10,372 nucleotides of DNA, from assembly GCA_023429345.1 (NCBI GenBank), contig JAEYVB010000420.1, positions 1 to 10,372 on the forward strand, given 5' to 3'. The notes under the pieces are model-generated. The model ran no database searches and was not told the origin of the DNA. It saw nothing but the letters and a program-made list of their open reading frames with translations. Source of the stretch: Planctomycetota bacterium (GTDB taxonomy: Bacteria > Planctomycetota > Phycisphaerae > Phycisphaerales > UBA1924). Every line of letters starts with the position of its first letter. Within the stretch, counting starts at the first letter, position 1. The translations under genes and the position numbers were made by a program. This document shows, one piece after another, positions 6,898-10,372 of the stretch.

Positions 6898-7539
6898 CTA
6901 CCGCCCCATCAGGCTCCGCACCGTCCCGAAGTCCAGCGGCTCGATCAGCACGGCCTGCCACTGGTCCCCGCTCTTGCGCCAATCGATCCGCCACCAGGAG
7001 AGGACCGGCGCCTCCGTGTACCTCGGCGTCACGCGGACACGGACGTGCGTGCGGGCGGCCGATGCGCCGGTCACCTGCGCCTGCGTTTCCAGCACGCCGT
7101 ACTCCTTCACGGCGTAGGTCCCGCCGAGCGTGCGCGACACAAGTTCAAGCAGTGCATCCTTCCCCATGCCGTCGCGCGGGATCGGCACCCCGGGGAAGGA
7201 CTGGTTGGCGATCGCGACGGCGTCAGCGGCCAGAAGCGGTGACAGCCGCGCCGGGTCGCCGCTGGCGGTCGCCCGGACCAGCTCCAGCGTCGCCTCCGAG
7301 ACCCGCTCCCGCTCTGTAACGATCATCCGGGCGGCGATGTTCAGGCCGACAGCGAGGGCCACGGACACGAACGCGGCGGCCGCGGCCCGGCGCGGCTGGT
7401 TCTGGTTCCGCAGGATGTACCACGCCGCGAGCCCGGCCAGGACCAGGACCGCCGAGACCAGCCACGGCTGGCCGTCGAAAAGCGCCGCGAACGGGCCGGG
7501 GCGGGGCAGCGATTGGAACTCGGCGACGATGGCGGTCAT
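6898..7539 (-). CDS. two-helix membrane protein with NTF2/SnoaL-like domain
   Basis: The 213-residue protein reads from ATG at 7539 down to a TAG at 6898-6900. Two hydrophobic helices (about 25-43 and 51-73) are separated by a short basic, Asn/Gln-rich loop (RNQNQPRR, 43-50). Residues ~79-205 form a soluble alpha+beta domain: a first helix SEATLELVRATASGD, then LSPLLAADAVAIA, and late strands THVRVRVTPRY and SWWRIDWRKSGDQWQAVLIE. This order and the terminal W-rich strand pair fit an NTF2/SnoaL-like cone fold, commonly a ligand-binding or assembly module. No catalytic residues can be assigned. It is convergent with the fusion gene, with only 11 bases between stops, so it is not part of the kynurenine operon. 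It diverges from the MAF-type gene across 131 bases. Confidence 0.8.
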   Translation of the reverse strand: MTAIVAEFQSLPRPGPFAALFDGQPWLVSAVLVLAGLAAWYILRNQNQPRRAAAAAFVSVALAVGLNIAARMIVTERERVSEATLELVRATASGDPARLSPLLAADAVAIANQSFPGVPIPRDGMGKDALLELVSRTLGGTYAVKEYGVLETQAQVTGASAARTHVRVRVTPRYTEAPVLSWWRIDWRKSGDQWQAVLIEPLDFGTVRSLMGR

Positions 7540-7670
7540 TCTTGCAGGCTCCCCGGCGCTTCGGCCGATGCCAAGCGATGCGCCGCGCTACGTTTGGCCC
7601 GGCCCACGGCCACGGGCGGCGGCAGGATAGCAGAGAGGGACACGCGGCCGGCACCGGCCCGGGACAGGAC
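7540..7670. other. divergent intergenic region
   Basis: These 131 bases separate the minus-strand NTF2-like gene and the plus-strand MAF-type gene, so promoters for both should lie here. Apart from the GGGGAG on the minus strand at 7549-7554, I see no convincing -35/-10 pair, operator or repeat. Confidence 0.5.
7549..7554 (-). promoter_or_regulatory. ribosome binding site of the NTF2-like gene
   Basis: GGGGAG on the minus strand lies 9 bases before the ATG at 7539, a normal spacing that supports that start. Confidence 0.55.
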
Positions 7671-10372
7671 ATGAGCAGCACCCTCGAGCGGAACCTGGTC
7701 GCGCTGAGCGTTACGTCTCCCGCGGCGGCGCGGCGGATCGGCGCGGCCGGGCCCCGGGAAGGCCTTGAGCTGTTCGCGGCCGCCGACGGCGCCCTGACCG
7801 GCCGGCTGGAGGGTCGCCTCCTCGCCAGCGCCCGCGCCCCCCTGGCCGAGGGCAAGACGCTGGCCGGCACCGTGGACCCCAAGTCCGCCGCCGCGGTGGT
7901 GGTCCTGGGGTTCGGCGTCGGTCACCATGTGCGGGCGATCTCCGAGCGACTGGGTCCGATCAGCGTCGTCTTTGTGTACGAGCCGGATCTCGCGCTGGTG
8001 CGGGCGGTGCTGGAGAACGCCGACCATTCGTCGTGGCTGGGCCGGGGGAACGTTGTCCTGCTGACCGAGGCGGAGGATTCCGGGGCGATCTCGGCGGCGA
8101 TGCGCGGCGCGGAGGGTCTGGTGGGCCTGGGGGCGAAGGTGGTGGAGCACCCGGCGAGCCGGCCGCGGCTGGGCGCCTCGGCCCAGGCGTTCGCCCACGA
8201 GTTCACGCGCGTGGTGGGGGCCATCAAGACAAGCGTGGTGACGACGCTGGTGCAGTCGGAGGTCAGCATCCGCAACGCGCTGATGAACGCGGACCGCTAC
8301 GCGACCTGCGCGGGCGTGGCGGACCTCCAGAACGCGGCGAGCGGGAAGGCGGCGATCGTGGTCTCGGCGGGCCCGAGCCTGCGGCGGAACATCGAGCTGC
8401 TCGCGCGGCCGGGCATGCGGGACCGCTTCGTCATCATCGCGGTGCAGACGGTGCTCAAGCAGCTCCTGGCGCGGGGCATCCGGCCGCACTTTGTCACCGC
8501 CATCGACTACCACGAGATCAGCCGCCGCTTCTACGAGGAGCTGACGCGGGAGGCCGTCGACGGCGTGACGCTGGTGGTCGATGCCAAGGCCAACCCCGCG
8601 ATCCCGGAGGCCTTCCCGGGGGCTGTCCGCATGCCGCGCGAGGAAACCCTCGAGGCCCTGCTGGGGGATGAGCTCGCCGCGCCCCGCGGGCAGTTGAAAG
8701 CGGGTGCCACCGTCGCGCACCTCGCCTATTACCTGGCGCGCCACCTCGGCTGCAACCCCGTGATCCTCGCCGGCCAGGACCTCGGGTTCACCGACGGGCA
8801 GTATTACGGGACCGGGGCGGCCATCCACGAGGTCTGGTCCGGGGAGCTCAACGCGTTCAACACGCTCGAGATGATGGAGTGGCAGCGGATCGTCCGGAAC
8901 CGCGGGATCCTGCGCCGGACGACCGACGTCCTGGGCCGGCCCATCTACACCGACGAACAGATGGCCGCGTACCTCGTCCAGTTCGAGCGCGACTTCAAGG
9001 CCGATGCGGACCAGGGGCTCAGCACGCTCGACGCCACCGAGGGGGGCGTGCGCAAGCAGCACACCCAGGTGACCACCCTCGCCGAGGCCATCGACCGCTT
9101 CGCCAGTGCCACCCCGATCCGCCTCCCGGAACCGCGCCCTCCCGCCGATCCGGGCGGCCGACTGGCGATTCTGGAGAGGCGGCTCCGCTCGCTGCGGAAG
9201 GATGTCTGGAGGATCGCCGAGGAGTGCCGCCGCTCGGGCGACCTCCTCTCGCAGATGCTCCGCCACCACGCCGACCAGCGCAAGGTGAACGACCTGATCG
9301 GCAAGGTTCAGCGGGCGCAGCGCGAGGTCACCGCCCTGCGTCCGGCCTTCGGCCTGGTCGAATCGATCAACCAGACCGGCGTCTTCAAGCGGGTCCGGGC
9401 CGACCGCGCCATCGGACTCGAGGAACGTCTGCCCCCCCTCGAGAAGCAGAAGCGGCAGATCGAACGCGACATCGTCAACGTGCGCTGGATGGGCGAGGCC
9501 GCGGACCAGATGGGCTCGCTCCTGGAGTCCACTATCGCAAGTCTCGGCGGCGCGCCCAAGATCACGCGCGACCCGCCGGTGAAGGATGAAGACCCGGAGT
9601 ACGCCCAGGCCGCGCGGCCGCGCCGGGTCTGGGCGATCATTCCCGTCGACACCGGGCTCTGCGGGCTCGGCACGCCCCGCGCCCTGGGCGAGCCCCTGAA
9701 CGGCGAGAACCCGCTGCGGCTCACGCTCCTGCGGCTCGCGCGGGCGCGGCAGGTCGAGGGCGTCCTGCTGCTCACCCACGAGCCGGAACTCGTCGGCCGC
9801 CTCGCGGGCGAAATCGCCGGGCTCAAACTGGAGATCCTCCGCACCCCGACCTCGCCGGTGGCCGATCGCGCCGCCGGCATCCGCGGCGCCCGCCTCTGGG
9901 CCCGCTCGAGCTGGCGCGGCGGCCTCGCGGGGATGACCGTCTACGACGAGGCCCTCGCCCCCCGCCCGATGGCCGCGGCGATGCAGGAACGGGCCATCGA
10001 CGCCGCGGCCGTGGTCGGCGCCGACTGGTGCTGCATCGACCCGGCGCTCGTCGATGCCGCCGTCGAGCGCTACCGGCAGAGCCCCGGGGGAACCCGCGGT
10101 CACCGGCTCACCTTCGTGCACGCGCCCCCGGGCCTCGGCACCGCGGTGATCGACCGCTCACTGATGACCGAGCTCGCCGAGAAGGGCGAGCAGGCGGGCG
10201 TCTTCGCAACCCTCGGCGCGATGCTCGGGTACGTTCCCATCGCCCCCATGGCCGATCCGATCGCGCGGGCCTCGTGCGTCTCGACCGAGCCGCTCGTGCG
10301 TGATGCCCAGTTCCGCTTCATCCCCGATTCCGGCCCGCGCCGGCTGACCCTCGCGCGGGCCCTGGCCGGCAT
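7671..10372 (+). CDS. MAF/DUF115 glycosyltransferase-like protein with extra C-terminal nucleotidyltransferase-like domain (3' end outside window)
   Basis: The frame is open from ATG 7671 to the window edge: 900 codons plus two bases, no stop. Residues ~1-215 match the N-terminal region of motility-associated factor (MAF) proteins, including VVVLGFGVGHHVRAI and VFVYEPDLAL. Residues ~225-390 form the DUF115/MptE-like core: AAIVVSAGPSL (227-237), FVTAIDYHE (274-282), LKAGATVAHLAYYLA, and GQDLGFTDGQYYG from 368. MAF proteins modify flagellin or other surface targets with nonulosonic acids; that role is known for the family and not shown here. Residues ~498-625 are charged helices, likely coiled coil. 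From ~650 a further domain starts VWAIIPVD, with later ADWCCIDPALVDAAVERY (784-801) and TFVHAPPGLGTAVID; this resembles SpsF-type cytidylyltransferase folds but lacks a clear R..S.R..GK nucleotide-binding loop. The minus-strand open frame over the same DNA is a GC shadow. Confidence 0.9.
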   Translation, partial: MSSTLERNLVALSVTSPAAARRIGAAGPREGLELFAAADGALTGRLEGRLLASARAPLAEGKTLAGTVDPKSAAAVVVLGFGVGHHVRAISERLGPISVVFVYEPDLALVRAVLENADHSSWLGRGNVVLLTEAEDSGAISAAMRGAEGLVGLGAKVVEHPASRPRLGASAQAFAHEFTRVVGAIKTSVVTTLVQSEVSIRNALMNADRYATCAGVADLQNAASGKAAIVVSAGPSLRRNIELLARPGMRDRFVIIAVQTVLKQLLARGIRPHFVTAIDYHEISRRFYEELTREAVDGVTLVVDAKANPAIPEAFPGAVRMPREETLEALLGDELAAPRGQLKAGATVAHLAYYLARHLGCNPVILAGQDLGFTDGQYYGTGAAIHEVWSGELNAFNTLEMMEWQRIVRNRGILRRTTDVLGRPIYTDEQMAAYLVQFERDFKADADQGLSTLDATEGGVRKQHTQVTTLAEAIDRFASATPIRLPEPRPPADPGGRLAILERRLRSLRKDVWRIAEECRRSGDLLSQMLRHHADQRKVNDLIGKVQRAQREVTALRPAFGLVESINQTGVFKRVRADRAIGLEERLPPLEKQKRQIERDIVNVRWMGEAADQMGSLLESTIASLGGAPKITRDPPVKDEDPEYAQAARPRRVWAIIPVDTGLCGLGTPRALGEPLNGENPLRLTLLRLARARQVEGVLLLTHEPELVGRLAGEIAGLKLEILRTPTSPVADRAAGIRGARLWARSSWRGGLAGMTVYDEALAPRPMAAAMQERAIDAAAVVGADWCCIDPALVDAAVERYRQSPGGTRGHRLTFVHAPPGLGTAVIDRSLMTELAEKGEQAGVFATLGAMLGYVPIAPMADPIARASCVSTEPLVRDAQFRFIPDSGPRRLTLARALAG

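Noticed and set aside
6887..6906. Possible bidirectional terminator between the convergent stops
   Set aside because: Only a 4-base stem (GGGC, TACC, GCCC) is present, with no T-run on either strand.
4784..6994. A 736-codon open frame on the minus strand
   Set aside because: It is antisense to the monooxygenase-formamidase fusion, with Arg/His/Gly-rich composition and no motifs.
7536..10121. An 861-codon open frame on the minus strand
   Set aside because: It is antisense to the MAF/DUF115 frame, which carries recognisable motifs throughout. The minus translation is His/Arg/Gly/Pro-rich low complexity with no family resemblance, typical of GC-rich shadow frames.

Overview
The window is very GC-rich, with long GC-driven open frames on both strands. 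The gene families present are a TPR plus PQQ-type propeller protein, a DUF4190 membrane protein, NTF2-like membrane proteins and a very long MAF/DUF115 glycosyltransferase-like protein. Together they suggest Planctomycetota, probably class Phycisphaerae. That placement is inference from gene style; there is no rRNA or other marker gene in the window. I see no tRNA, rRNA, CRISPR array, insertion sequence or prophage gene, and no gene-free stretch longer than about 130 bases.

Layout, left to right. (1) 1-1803 (+): the 3' part of a TPR/PQQ beta-propeller protein whose start lies left of the window. (2) 1863-2681 (+): a two-helix DUF4190 membrane protein with a proline-rich tail. (3) 2731-2988 (+): an 85-residue single-pass membrane protein. 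(4) 3100-4404 (+): kynureninase. (5) 4443-4799 (+): a small, less GC-rich membrane-anchored protein. (6) 4808-6886 (+): one reading frame encoding kynurenine 3-monooxygenase fused to a KynB-type kynurenine formamidase. (7) 6898-7539 (-): a two-helix protein with an NTF2/SnoaL-like domain, convergent with the fusion gene. (8) 7671 to the right edge (+): a MAF/DUF115 protein with a long helical region and an extra C-terminal domain resembling a degenerate sugar nucleotidyltransferase, still open at the window end.

The core is a compact kynurenine operon, about 3100-6886. The fused gene would turn N-formylkynurenine into kynurenine (KynB half) and then 3-hydroxykynurenine (monooxygenase half). 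The kynureninase would cleave that to 3-hydroxyanthranilate and alanine. Its active site carries the His/Trp/Asn set that human kynureninase uses to prefer the 3-hydroxylated substrate, so the route fits de novo NAD synthesis via quinolinate better than the anthranilate catabolic route. Tryptophan 2,3-dioxygenase and 3-hydroxyanthranilate dioxygenase are not in this window.

The most notable items are the monooxygenase-formamidase fusion, which joins two non-homologous consecutive pathway enzymes in reverse pathway order, and the extended MAF-type protein at the right edge.
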